Assembly: GCA_040392005.1 (NCBI GenBank)
Contig: JBEBWT010000003.1
Location: forward strand, 59,344-123,343
Origin: DASRQK01 sp040392005
GTDB taxonomy: Bacteria; Bacteroidota; Bacteroidia; Sphingobacteriales; Sphingobacteriaceae
Length of the DNA: 64,000 nucleotides
Direction of reading: 5' to 3'
The translations under genes and the position numbers were made by a program. Under the pieces are notes generated by a model, which saw only the letters and a list, made by a program, of their open reading frames with translations, searched no databases and had not been told where the DNA came from. Shown piece by piece: positions 50,930 to 58,761 of this stretch (position 1 is its first letter; each line of letters opens with the position of its first letter).

Positions 50930-52993
50930 TTAACGGGGAGGTAATTCCACATAGAATACCGTGCCACCTTCCGGATTGCCTTCCAGCCAGATCTTTCCTC
51001 CGTGTGCTTCAATGATCTGCCGGGTGATCGATAGACCGATGCCAAAGGGCTTCTCCCCGGCAGTCCCCGGACGTTTGGCCGCAGTAAACAGGTCAAAAAT
51101 CCGTTCCCGGTCATCCGTGGGTACGCCGATCCCATTGTCAATCACGGCAATCCGTACGGTATCATCCCGCTTTCCGAGTATCACTTCGATCTTTGAGTTT
51201 GCCGGGCTAAACTTAATCGCATTGACTATCAGATTATTGAAGACCCGCCAGATTTTTTCCCGGCTCAATTCCAATGTGACGGGGCCTTCACTCCGGAATT
51301 GAATAACTTGTTGTTTTTCGTTTGCCTTATATTGCAGCAGCTCTACACATTGGTGCAATAATAGTTGAATATCTATTTTTTCCTTTTTGAAGTCTTCTTT
51401 TTCGGTGACCAGATTGGAATGCAGCAATTCATCGATCATTTCCATCATATTCCCACCGGAATCAGAAATTAGTTGCAATAATTCCTTCTGTTCACCACTT
51501 AGCTTTGTATCCGACAATAACACCGTGCTGATGCCCACAATTCCCCCCAAGGGATTTTTCAGGTCATGGGCCATTACTTTCATGATTTTGGCGTATTCCT
51601 GGTTGCTGACCTCCAATTGGGTGATCACGTTTTCCAATTGCTTGTTGTGCTCCACGGACATCCTTTGGGCCTTCCGCGCCTGTCTGCTGTTTTTGAGTAC
51701 CAGTACAATAATAAATACAAGCATGACCAGAAACAATCCGGCGATCATCAATGAATAGGTTCTTTTTTCGACGATTTTTGACAGGAGCGCAATATCCTGC
51801 TTGTCCTGAATGCTTTCAAACTTCAGATTGAAGTCAATGCCGGAGAGTTCCTTGTTTTTTTGTTGCAGGCTGTCCAGTACATCCATGTATTTTAAGAGAT
51901 AGGAATGTGCCGTTTTGTAGTCCCCCCCAGTGGCTGCCAGGTCACTCCGGGCCTTGAGGACCCTGGGGGCTATATTATAGGTGTCCTCACTTACTGCAGG
52001 CATATTTTGCTCCGCAATCCTTAACAGGGAATCTGCTTTTGCCAGATCACCCATTTGCATATAGACATTTGCCAGTTTCAAAAACGCAGTGTTTTTACTC
52101 ACCTCCTTTTCCTTATCCACTTCATTTTCTATGACTGGTGTCGCAATGGATTGCTTCAGAAGGCTGCGAGCTGTTTCCAGGTCTCCTGTCTTGGCCTTCA
52201 ATCCCCCCAGATTGTCCAGGAATACGATTTTTGATGCATTGAGCATTCTTTTTCCGACAATGTTCTTTTCATCTTCTTCTTTCAGATAGGCCAACCCTTT
52301 ATTGTACAGAAAGGCAGCACTGTCCAGCATATTGGCCTGCTCGTAGGAGAATCCTGCATTGCTGATGGCTCCTTGTCGTAGGTAAAATAAATACTGGGGA
52401 TTTTCGGTCTCCACGGACTGGAGAATGGTGTGTGCGATCAGGTGATAATGGGCGGCCTGACGGTACCGCTGCTGCGCATAATATAATTGGGCGATCCGGA
52501 TATTATATTCCGAATAAGCGATCGGGTTCTCGGTAGGATCTGCCAGTGATCGTATTTTGAAATAATTTTCCAGTGCCTCATCATACCTTTTATGAAGGAT
52601 CAGGACTTCACTTTTTGCGATCAGCACCTTGATATATTCTGTTTTGTACCGTACCTGTGTCTGGGTGGAGGTATATAGGCTCATGGCACTGTCCACATAG
52701 CTATTCCGGTCTATCGGATCAATTTGTATGGCACCCCGGTACAAATAATAATTGCCCCATGAGATAATATCGTTCTTTGCGATCAGAGGCCTTATCCTGT
52801 CCAATTCCACGCCCAGAGCTACGGTATCCCCAGAGAGGTAAATACTGTCGATCTGTATAAATTGTAGGCCCAATTGCTCCACCGGATGCTGCTGATTCTC
52901 CGGGTTGTGCGCACAACTGAGCCATAATATATTGCTGAACAGCAATAAAGCCAGACAGGACCAGTGGTATTTCAAAAGTTCTTTTGTATGCAC
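50930..52993 (-). CDS. TPR sensor histidine kinase, HisKA type
   Basis: 687 residues. A hydrophobic export signal ends near Cys27 (LWLSC), so a lipoprotein is possible though the lipobox is imperfect. TPR repeats span about 60-390, a transmembrane helix about 412-435, then a HisKA domain with the phospho-His in MKVMAHDLKNPLGG and a HATPase_c domain with NNLIVNAIKFSP, VIDNGIGVP and FGIGLSITRQIIEAHGG. Unlike the kinase at 46.3 kb this one has classical HisKA, so the two are not simple duplicates. No response regulator is adjacent. A TACATTTG -7-like element lies at 53077-53084 on this strand. Confidence 0.9.
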   Translation of the reverse strand: MHTKELLKYHWSCLALLLFSNILWLSCAHNPENQQHPVEQLGLQFIQIDSIYLSGDTVALGVELDRIRPLIAKNDIISWGNYYLYRGAIQIDPIDRNSYVDSAMSLYTSTQTQVRYKTEYIKVLIAKSEVLILHKRYDEALENYFKIRSLADPTENPIAYSEYNIRIAQLYYAQQRYRQAAHYHLIAHTILQSVETENPQYLFYLRQGAISNAGFSYEQANMLDSAAFLYNKGLAYLKEEDEKNIVGKRMLNASKIVFLDNLGGLKAKTGDLETARSLLKQSIATPVIENEVDKEKEVSKNTAFLKLANVYMQMGDLAKADSLLRIAEQNMPAVSEDTYNIAPRVLKARSDLAATGGDYKTAHSYLLKYMDVLDSLQQKNKELSGIDFNLKFESIQDKQDIALLSKIVEKRTYSLMIAGLFLVMLVFIIVLVLKNSRQARKAQRMSVEHNKQLENVITQLEVSNQEYAKIMKVMAHDLKNPLGGIVGISTVLLSDTKLSGEQKELLQLISDSGGNMMEMIDELLHSNLVTEKEDFKKEKIDIQLLLHQCVELLQYKANEKQQVIQFRSEGPVTLELSREKIWRVFNNLIVNAIKFSPANSKIEVILGKRDDTVRIAVIDNGIGVPTDDRERIFDLFTAAKRPGTAGEKPFGIGLSITRQIIEAHGGKIWLEGNPEGGTVFYVELPPR

Positions 52994-53130
52994 GTGCGGG
53001 AGGTTGAAATATTTTTGGAGGTTCTGTTTTGGATTCTGTTATTTTTAATCAATTTAGTTTATACCAAAAACCAATCCAAATGTACTAAAATATCTGAAAT
53101 AGTCAGGAAGTTAAACTTTGTTAAATACAA

Positions 53131-53161
53131 TTGCTAACTATTTTTATTTCACTTATCTTTG
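53131..53161 (+). promoter_or_regulatory. promoter of bamD, leaderless candidate
   Basis: TTG (53131-53133), a 20-nt spacer and TATCTTTG (53154-53161). The ATG of bamD at 53166 is 4 nt further on, so transcription should start at about the first codon. Confidence 0.75.
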
Positions 53162-53165
53162 CAAG

Positions 53166-54056
53166 ATGTTTTTAAATAGGCGAATAGGTTGGGGTGTCCT
53201 GGGTATCATGTTGATCCTGTTTGCGGCGGGATGCAAAAGTAAATTTGAGCAGATCCGTACCAGCGACAACATTGCCCACAAATATCAGGAGGCTATAAAG
53301 TATTATAACAACAAAAAGTACAGTAAGGCACTGGTACTTTTTGATGATCTGTCAAACCGGTACCGCGGGCAGGCAGAGGCCGAAGACCTGTATTATTACC
53401 TGGCCTACACCAGTTACAGACTGAGGGATTATGCCTCGGCAAGGTATGCTTTCAACGAATTCACCAGACTCTATGCGTTTAGTTCCCGTACCGAAGAGTG
53501 CCGGTTTATGGGGGCTTATTGCTATTATCTGGAAGCTCCACGCGCTACGCTGGATCAGGAATACACGTACAGAGCCATCGAGTCCCTGCAATTGTTTATC
53601 AACCTATATCCTGAATCCGAACGGGCAGTGGAGTCTGCAGCCCTGATACAGGAACTGAGGGACAGACTGGAAGCAAAAGCATTCGCCAATGCAAAACAGT
53701 ACCTGGATATGGGTCTGATGGATGATTACCGGGCTGCGGTCATTGCGTTTGACAATGCGCTGAGGGATTTTCCGGACACAAAATATGCAGAGGAAATGGA
53801 GTACCTGAGCATCAAGGCCCAGTATCTCTACGCATCCCATAGTACCATCAGAAGGCAGGAAGAGCGTTATGGAGAAGCGATCGACCTGTACAATCGTTTT
53901 GTGGCTTCCTATCCGGAAAGTAAATTTTCGAAGGATGCGGAAGCATTGCGGAAAGATGCCGAGCGGGGAATCCGGGAAGCAAAACAAAAAATGGCCGCCA
54001 ATGCAGCAGCGGTAAATAGAGCCACCGCGGCCAGGGACAGTGCAAAAACAAAGTAG
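53166..54056 (+). CDS. bamD: outer membrane assembly lipoprotein BamD
   Basis: 296 residues from the ATG at 53166. Signal peptide and lipobox-like FAAGC with Cys23. The mature part is a series of TPR units typical of BamD/YfiO: KYYNNKKYSKALVLFDDLSN, AYTSYRLRDYASARYAFNEF and YNRFVASYPESKFSKDAE. BamD works with BamA to insert beta-barrel proteins. A TTG 16 codons upstream is open, but it lies within the promoter spacer, so the ATG is the start. First of bamD-rpoZ-coaBC. Confidence 0.94.
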   Translation: MFLNRRIGWGVLGIMLILFAAGCKSKFEQIRTSDNIAHKYQEAIKYYNNKKYSKALVLFDDLSNRYRGQAEAEDLYYYLAYTSYRLRDYASARYAFNEFTRLYAFSSRTEECRFMGAYCYYLEAPRATLDQEYTYRAIESLQLFINLYPESERAVESAALIQELRDRLEAKAFANAKQYLDMGLMDDYRAAVIAFDNALRDFPDTKYAEEMEYLSIKAQYLYASHSTIRRQEERYGEAIDLYNRFVASYPESKFSKDAEALRKDAERGIREAKQKMAANAAAVNRATAARDSAKTK

Positions 54057-54090
54057 AATACAATTGATTTTTATTTAAATAAGTAGGTAA

Positions 54091-54420
54091 ATGAGTATTA
54101 TTCAAAATAAGGCAAATGTTCCCAACTCAACAGTCACCAGAGACCTGAGGGAGATAGACAATAAGACCGGGAATCTCTACGAATCCATTGTGGTCGTGAG
54201 CAAGCGGGCCAATCAGATAGCCGCCGATGTGAAGGAGGAGCTGAATGGCAAGCTGGCCGAATTTGCAACGACCAATGATAATCTGGAAGAGGTGTTTGAA
54301 AACCGTGAGCAGATCGAGATCTCAAAGCATTATGAGCGCCTTCCGAAACCCACATTGATCGCAATGGATGAATTCCTGAACGATAAAGTGTATTTCAGGA
54401 ATCCTGCCAAAGAGGATTAA
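54091..54420 (+). CDS. rpoZ: RNA polymerase omega subunit, Rpb6-like
   Basis: 109 residues. The core RDLREIDNKTGNLYESIVVVSKRANQIAAD (by its ends, about 18-47) matches the omega/Rpb6 fold that clamps the C-terminus of beta prime. In Bacteroidota, omega is annotated as RNAP Rpb6 family and typically follows bamD and precedes coaBC, exactly as here. The C-terminal half, which is longer than in E. coli omega, is lineage-typical. Confidence 0.93.
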   Translation: MSIIQNKANVPNSTVTRDLREIDNKTGNLYESIVVVSKRANQIAADVKEELNGKLAEFATTNDNLEEVFENREQIEISKHYERLPKPTLIAMDEFLNDKVYFRNPAKED

Positions 54421-54488
54421 TCGCGGATTGACGGGGGGCGGCTGGGTTGCGGCTCGTTTTTGCGTTATTTCGCTGATAAAAAGATTTT

Positions 54489-55838
54489 ATGGAAACGATC
54501 AGGGGAAAAAAGATTATACTGGGCGTTTGTGGAAGCATAGCGGCTTATAAGGCCGCTTTTTTGCTGAGGTTGCTGACCAAAGCCGGGGCAGAGGTACAGG
54601 TGATCATGACCCCCGATGCTGTTCATTTTATTACTCCCCTGACCCTTTCCACCCTTTCGGGAAAGCCGGTGCTGGTTGATTATTTTGATGAGAAAACCGG
54701 TGAATGGAACAACCATGTGCACCTGGCCCTGTGGGCGGATGTGATTCTGGTGGCCCCGGCTTCTGCCAATACCCTTTCAAAGTTTGCGGCGGGAGCCTGT
54801 GACAATCTGCTGGCAGCCGTCTATCTGTCTGCCCGTTCTCCCGTGTTCCTGGCGCCTGCGATGGATCTGGATATGTGGAAGCATCCGGCCACCCAATCCA
54901 ATATCAGTGCATTGCTTTCGATCGGCCATCACCTGATCGCTCCGGAGAATGGAGAGCTGGCGAGCGGGCTGGTGGGAGAGGGGCGTCTGGCCGAACCGGA
55001 GGAAATCATCCAGGTACTGGCTGCATATTTTGAAAACGTTGAGAAGAATGCAGCGGTGACAGGTTCTTTTGAAGAGAACGGTGCGCTGACTGCGCACGCT
55101 GAAAAGAGCGGCATGCTGACTGCGCCTGCTGAAGGGGACGGCTTGTCGCCGGAGCGTTCTGCGCCTTCCGGACAAAGACTCCGGGGCAAAAACGTACTGG
55201 TGACCGCAGGCCCGACTTATGAAGCCATTGACCCGGTCCGTTTCATAGGTAACCATTCTTCGGGCAAAATGGGTTTTGCCCTGGCCCAGGAGCTGGCTGC
55301 CGAAGGTGCCGGAGTCACCCTGGTGCATGGGCCGGTTTCTGTTCCCGTGCCGGAGCATCCCCTGATCCGGTCCCGTGCCGTAGTCACTGCCGACGATATG
55401 CTGACCGCCTGTCTGGAGACATTCGATGGAGTGGATATTGTGGTCATGGCCGCTGCTGTGGCCGATTACACACCGGTCGAAACCGCTGCCCAGAAAATCA
55501 AAAAATCCCCGGATGCGGAGGGTGAGTTGCAGATCCCTGTGAAAAAAACTACTGATATCCTTGCTGCGTTGGGCCAGCGGAAAAAAGACAGCCAGTTCCT
55601 GGTGGGTTTCGCCCTGGAAACCGAAAAAGAAGAAGAGCACGCACTCTCCAAACTGCAGCGGAAAAATCTTGATCTGATCGTCCTCAATTCCCTGCGGGAC
55701 GAGGGAGCAGGCTTTGGCACCGATACCAATAAAATTACTGTTTTTGACCGCTCCGGTCAACGTACCCAATTTCCCCTGCGATCAAAACAGCAGGTGGCTG
55801 GGGATATTATCCAGATGATAATCGACCGGATTGGGTGA
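54489..55838 (+). CDS. coaBC: bifunctional phosphopantothenoylcysteine decarboxylase / phosphopantothenate--cysteine ligase
   Basis: 449 residues covering two steps of CoA synthesis. The CoaC flavoprotein half (about 1-180) has GSIAAYKAA, His76/His78 in NNHVHLALWAD and PASANTLSKFAAGACDN. The usual PxMNxxMW reads PAMDLDMW with Asp126, and the usual ACG before GxGRM reads ASG with Ser159. The CoaB half (about 234-449) has VTAGPTYEAIDPVRFIGNHSSGKMG and AAAVADYTP. The linker (185-219) is made of a 10-residue repeat encoded by a 30-bp tandem repeat. The 3' end overlaps the EamA gene by 32 nt on the other strand. Confidence 0.94.
   Translation: METIRGKKIILGVCGSIAAYKAAFLLRLLTKAGAEVQVIMTPDAVHFITPLTLSTLSGKPVLVDYFDEKTGEWNNHVHLALWADVILVAPASANTLSKFAAGACDNLLAAVYLSARSPVFLAPAMDLDMWKHPATQSNISALLSIGHHLIAPENGELASGLVGEGRLAEPEEIIQVLAAYFENVEKNAAVTGSFEENGALTAHAEKSGMLTAPAEGDGLSPERSAPSGQRLRGKNVLVTAGPTYEAIDPVRFIGNHSSGKMGFALAQELAAEGAGVTLVHGPVSVPVPEHPLIRSRAVVTADDMLTACLETFDGVDIVVMAAAVADYTPVETAAQKIKKSPDAEGELQIPVKKTTDILAALGQRKKDSQFLVGFALETEKEEEHALSKLQRKNLDLIVLNSLRDEGAGFGTDTNKITVFDRSGQRTQFPLRSKQQVAGDIIQMIIDRIG
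55041..55142 (+). repeat. 30-bp in-frame tandem repeat in coaBC
   Basis: Three degenerate units (55041-55070, 55071-55100, 55101-55130) and a partial fourth (to 55142). They encode EKNAAVTGSF, EENGALTAHA, EKSGMLTAPA and EGDG, in the linker between the CoaC and CoaB domains. Units two and three are the most alike. Confidence 0.75.
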
Positions 55839-56697
55839 GATACAGCCCGGCCAATACCAGAATTACCCCTGTCAGGGTATAAAGAGATAGGGGTTCCTTC
55901 ATCAGGAGCGCCGCAATGGCAAATCCTGCGATCGGACAAAGAAACAACCAGAAAGAGGCTTTGATGGCATCCTGTCTAAGGAGATACAGCCAGATCATAA
56001 CCGCTCCTATGGACACGAGGATGGCCAGCCAAAGTACCGACCCCAGCAGGCGCAGATCAAAGATATTTGCAGAGGGATTGTAAAAAATAATGAAAAAGGG
56101 AAGCAGCAGGATTCCCCCGATCAGGGTCTGCCAGGCATTGATCGTCAGCAGATGTAATCCGTCCCATTGCTTCCTCGAAAAATAAATGGCCCCCACAGAG
56201 TAGCATAGCATACTCAGCAGCATGATCAGTAAGCCTTTGATACTGGCATACCCATTCCCGATCAGGGGATAAGCGGCCAGCAAGACGCCGGCCATGCACA
56301 AAAAGAAACTCATCCAGGTCCGGCCTCCTATTTTTTGATTATACCAGATCGTACTGATCAGGGTGATCAATACTGGATTGGTTGCGACAAACAAGGTGCC
56401 TATACCCGCAGACACTTCTTCCATGGCCAGGACATAGAGTCCCAGATAGAGACTGATATTGAAAAAGCCATAAACCGTCAGTTGTATCCATATTTTCAGG
56501 GATCCGGGCAGTTTTTTGTGCAGAATCAGATGGGCGATGATCAGCATAATCACCGAAGCCACCGCAAAACGGCTGAGGGCAATGGTAAATGGCTGGGCCG
56601 AGATCAGTCCGATCTTGGTGGCTGCCGAGGCCGAGGCCCATAGAATGGAGAAGGTAAGCCCTGCTGCCAGCCACTTGAGAGAAGCAGGGGTTTGCAT
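55807..56697 (-). CDS. EamA/DMT-family transporter
   Basis: 296 residues with ten hydrophobic helices in two repeated halves, as in the drug/metabolite transporter superfamily. Both EamA halves show the typical closing motif: RWTWMSFFLCMAGVLLAAYP-like in the first and LYTLTGVILVLAGLYLT in the second. The substrate cannot be predicted; metabolite or amino-acid export is usual. Start chosen at 56697, where TGATG couples it to the glyS stop with a 1-nt overlap; a Met 10 codons upstream would lie inside glyS. Confidence 0.88.
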   Translation of the reverse strand: MQTPASLKWLAAGLTFSILWASASAATKIGLISAQPFTIALSRFAVASVIMLIIAHLILHKKLPGSLKIWIQLTVYGFFNISLYLGLYVLAMEEVSAGIGTLFVATNPVLITLISTIWYNQKIGGRTWMSFFLCMAGVLLAAYPLIGNGYASIKGLLIMLLSMLCYSVGAIYFSRKQWDGLHLLTINAWQTLIGGILLLPFFIIFYNPSANIFDLRLLGSVLWLAILVSIGAVMIWLYLLRQDAIKASFWLFLCPIAGFAIAALLMKEPLSLYTLTGVILVLAGLYLTQSGRLSSG

Positions 56698-58166
56698 CAG
56701 ATCAGATCTTTCAGCAGACTTTTCCATCCTGCTTTCTCAGCGATCATAGTTTCAAGCTGAGCAATGGGCAGGCGCTCTTGCTCCATGCTGTCCCGGTGGC
56801 GGACGGTCACGGTGTTGTCTTCCAGTGTCTGGTAATCCACAGTGATGCAGAACGGAGTGCCGATCGCATCCTGGCGGCGGTAACGCTTGCCGATCGAGTC
56901 TTTCTCATCGTACTGTATGCTGTAATCGATCCGCAGATTGTTGAGAATCTCACGGGCTTTTTCCGGCAGGCCGTCTTTTTTGGTAAGGGGCAGTACCGCC
57001 GCCTTGACCGGTGCAATCGCCGGATGGAAACGCAGTACGGACCGGGAATCCTGTTTGTCTTCCGTACTCAGATCCTGTTCTTCAAAGGAATTGCAGAGAA
57101 CGGTCAGGAACAGGCGGTCGACGCCCACGGATGTTTCCACCACATAAGGCACATAGTTCTGGTTGATTTCCGGATCAAAATACTGCAATTTCTTTCCGGA
57201 GAATTTCTGGTGCTGGGAAAGGTCAAAGTCTGTCCGGGAATGGATACCCTCGACTTCTTTGAACCCGAATGGAAAATCATATTCAATATCCACCGCCGCA
57301 TTGGCGTAATGCGCCAGCTTGACGTGGTCGTGGTAACGGTATTTGCCGGCCTCCCCGTTCAGGGCAATATGCCATTGCAAACGGGTTTCTTTCCATTTTT
57401 CATACCATTCCAATTCGGTGCCGGGACGGACAAAAAACTGGAGTTCCATCTGTTCAAACTCCCGCATCCGCATGATAAACTGGCGGGCGATCACTTCATT
57501 GCGGAAAGCCTTGCCGATCTGGGCGATACCGAAAGGCACCTTCATCCTGCCGCTTTTCTGCACATTCAGGAAATTGACAAAAATCCCCTGTGCGGTTTCC
57601 GGACGGAGATATACGGTGTCGGCATCTTCTGCCGAAGCGCCCATTTTAGTCGAAAACATCAGGTTGAACTGACGTACATCCGTCCAGTTTTTGGTGCCGG
57701 ATACCGGGCAGACAATGCCATGCTCTTCAATGAGGGCTTTCAGGCGGGGGAGATTATCCTCATTCAATGCCTGGTCCATGTCGGCCTGAAGCTGATGGGC
57801 TTCACCGGCCTTTCCGTCCGCCTCATAGCGGCTGATCTGATCTTCGATCAACTGATCGGCCCGGTAGCGTTTCTTCGAATCCTTGTTGTCGATCATCGGA
57901 TCGTTGAATCCGTCCACGTGTCCGGAGGCCTTCCAGATGGTTGGATGCATAAAAATAGCAGAGTCGATCCCGACAATATTTTCATGGAGCTGGACCATGG
58001 ATTTCCACCAATATTGTTTGAGATTGTTTTTCAATTCAACCCCCAATTGTCCATAATCATAGACGGCACTCAGGCCATCGTAAATCTCACTGGAAGGGAA
58101 CACAAAGCCATACTCCTTGGCATGTGAAATCACATTTTTGAAAAAATCGTCTTTCGGCTTACTCAT
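56697..58166 (-). CDS. glyS: glycyl-tRNA synthetase, dimeric type
   Basis: 489 residues, the single-chain alpha2 form found in eukaryotes, archaea and many Bacteroidota rather than the alpha2beta2 type. Class II motifs: RPETAQGIFVNF (about 198-209), FRNEVIARQFIMRMREFEQMELQFF (motif 2, by its ends about 238-262) and ETSVGVDRLFLTVL with motif 3. A C-terminal anticodon-binding domain begins near AIAPVKAAVLPL. The promoter element is 5 nt upstream of the ATG. Translationally coupled to the EamA gene. Confidence 0.97.
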   Translation of the reverse strand: MSKPKDDFFKNVISHAKEYGFVFPSSEIYDGLSAVYDYGQLGVELKNNLKQYWWKSMVQLHENIVGIDSAIFMHPTIWKASGHVDGFNDPMIDNKDSKKRYRADQLIEDQISRYEADGKAGEAHQLQADMDQALNEDNLPRLKALIEEHGIVCPVSGTKNWTDVRQFNLMFSTKMGASAEDADTVYLRPETAQGIFVNFLNVQKSGRMKVPFGIAQIGKAFRNEVIARQFIMRMREFEQMELQFFVRPGTELEWYEKWKETRLQWHIALNGEAGKYRYHDHVKLAHYANAAVDIEYDFPFGFKEVEGIHSRTDFDLSQHQKFSGKKLQYFDPEINQNYVPYVVETSVGVDRLFLTVLCNSFEEQDLSTEDKQDSRSVLRFHPAIAPVKAAVLPLTKKDGLPEKAREILNNLRIDYSIQYDEKDSIGKRYRRQDAIGTPFCITVDYQTLEDNTVTVRHRDSMEQERLPIAQLETMIAEKAGWKSLLKDLI

Positions 58167-58171
58167 GGCGG

Positions 58172-58179
58172 CAAAGATA
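58172..58179 (-). promoter_or_regulatory. -7 element of glyS, leaderless candidate
   Basis: TATCTTTG on the minus strand, 5 nt before the glyS ATG at 58166. A TTTG -33 candidate (58204-58207) is 24 nt away, with heptamer repeats filling the spacer. Confidence 0.6.
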
Positions 58180-58202
58180 GATAAAAGATAAAAGATAAAA
58201 GA
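58179..58202. repeat. AGATAAA heptamer repeat in the glyS promoter spacer
   Basis: Three exact copies of AGATAAA (58179-58185, 58186-58192, 58193-58199) plus a partial copy. They lie between the -7 element and the nearest -33-like TTTG. Confidence 0.7.
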
Positions 58203-58242
58203 ACAAAGATCGAGGATGAAGATTGTCTTTGATCCTTATTCT

Positions 58243-58713
58243 TCACTCCTTATTCAACAAATCCCGGACTTGCTGGCTGGCATTTTTGTTGTCCACCTTT
58301 TTGATAATGTGGCTGATCACGCCCTGCTCATCGATCAGGAAAGTGGTCCTCGCTGTGCCCATATATTTGACACCATACAGGTTTTTCTCTCCCCACACGC
58401 CGTATGCATTGACCAGCTCCTTGTTGTCATCGGCCAGTAGGGTAAAGGGCAGGTCGTATTTGCTGATAAATTTCTGATGTGACTGTTCCGAATCGGTACT
58501 CACCCCGATCACGTCGAAGCCATCCGCCAGCAGACTTTGGTAATTGTCCCTGAAATTGCAGGCTTCTGTCGTGCAGCCCGGCGTATTGTCTTTTGGATAA
58601 AAGTACAGAATTACTTTCTTCCCTTTAAAATCATGGAGGGAAACTTCCCTGCCGTGCTGGTCTCTGGCGGTGAAAGCAGGTGCCTGATCGCCGGGTTTCA
58701 AAATCGGGTCCAT
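58243..58713 (-). CDS. bcp: thioredoxin-dependent peroxiredoxin (BCP/PrxQ type)
   Basis: 156 residues. Reduces hydrogen and organic peroxides. Peroxidatic Cys47 in NTPGCTTEACNFRD, with resolving Cys52 five residues on, which marks the atypical 2-Cys BCP subgroup. FYPKDNTPGC and VSTDSEQSHQKF are typical. Cytoplasmic. Same strand as glyS but 76 nt upstream of its start, with the glyS promoter between them. Confidence 0.95.
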   Translation of the reverse strand: MDPILKPGDQAPAFTARDQHGREVSLHDFKGKKVILYFYPKDNTPGCTTEACNFRDNYQSLLADGFDVIGVSTDSEQSHQKFISKYDLPFTLLADDNKELVNAYGVWGEKNLYGVKYMGTARTTFLIDEQGVISHIIKKVDNKNASQQVRDLLNKE

Positions 58714-58761
58714 TTTATAAATATACTGAAATTAGTTGATATTTCCAAATCCCGCTCCCCT

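Noticed and set aside
54489..55838. coaBC as a pseudogene because of changed CoaC motifs
   Set aside because: The frame is intact, both domains are full length and the remaining motifs are conserved.
56778..58127. 449-codon plus-strand frame opposite glyS
   Set aside because: Antisense shadow of glycyl-tRNA synthetase without domains or upstream promoter.
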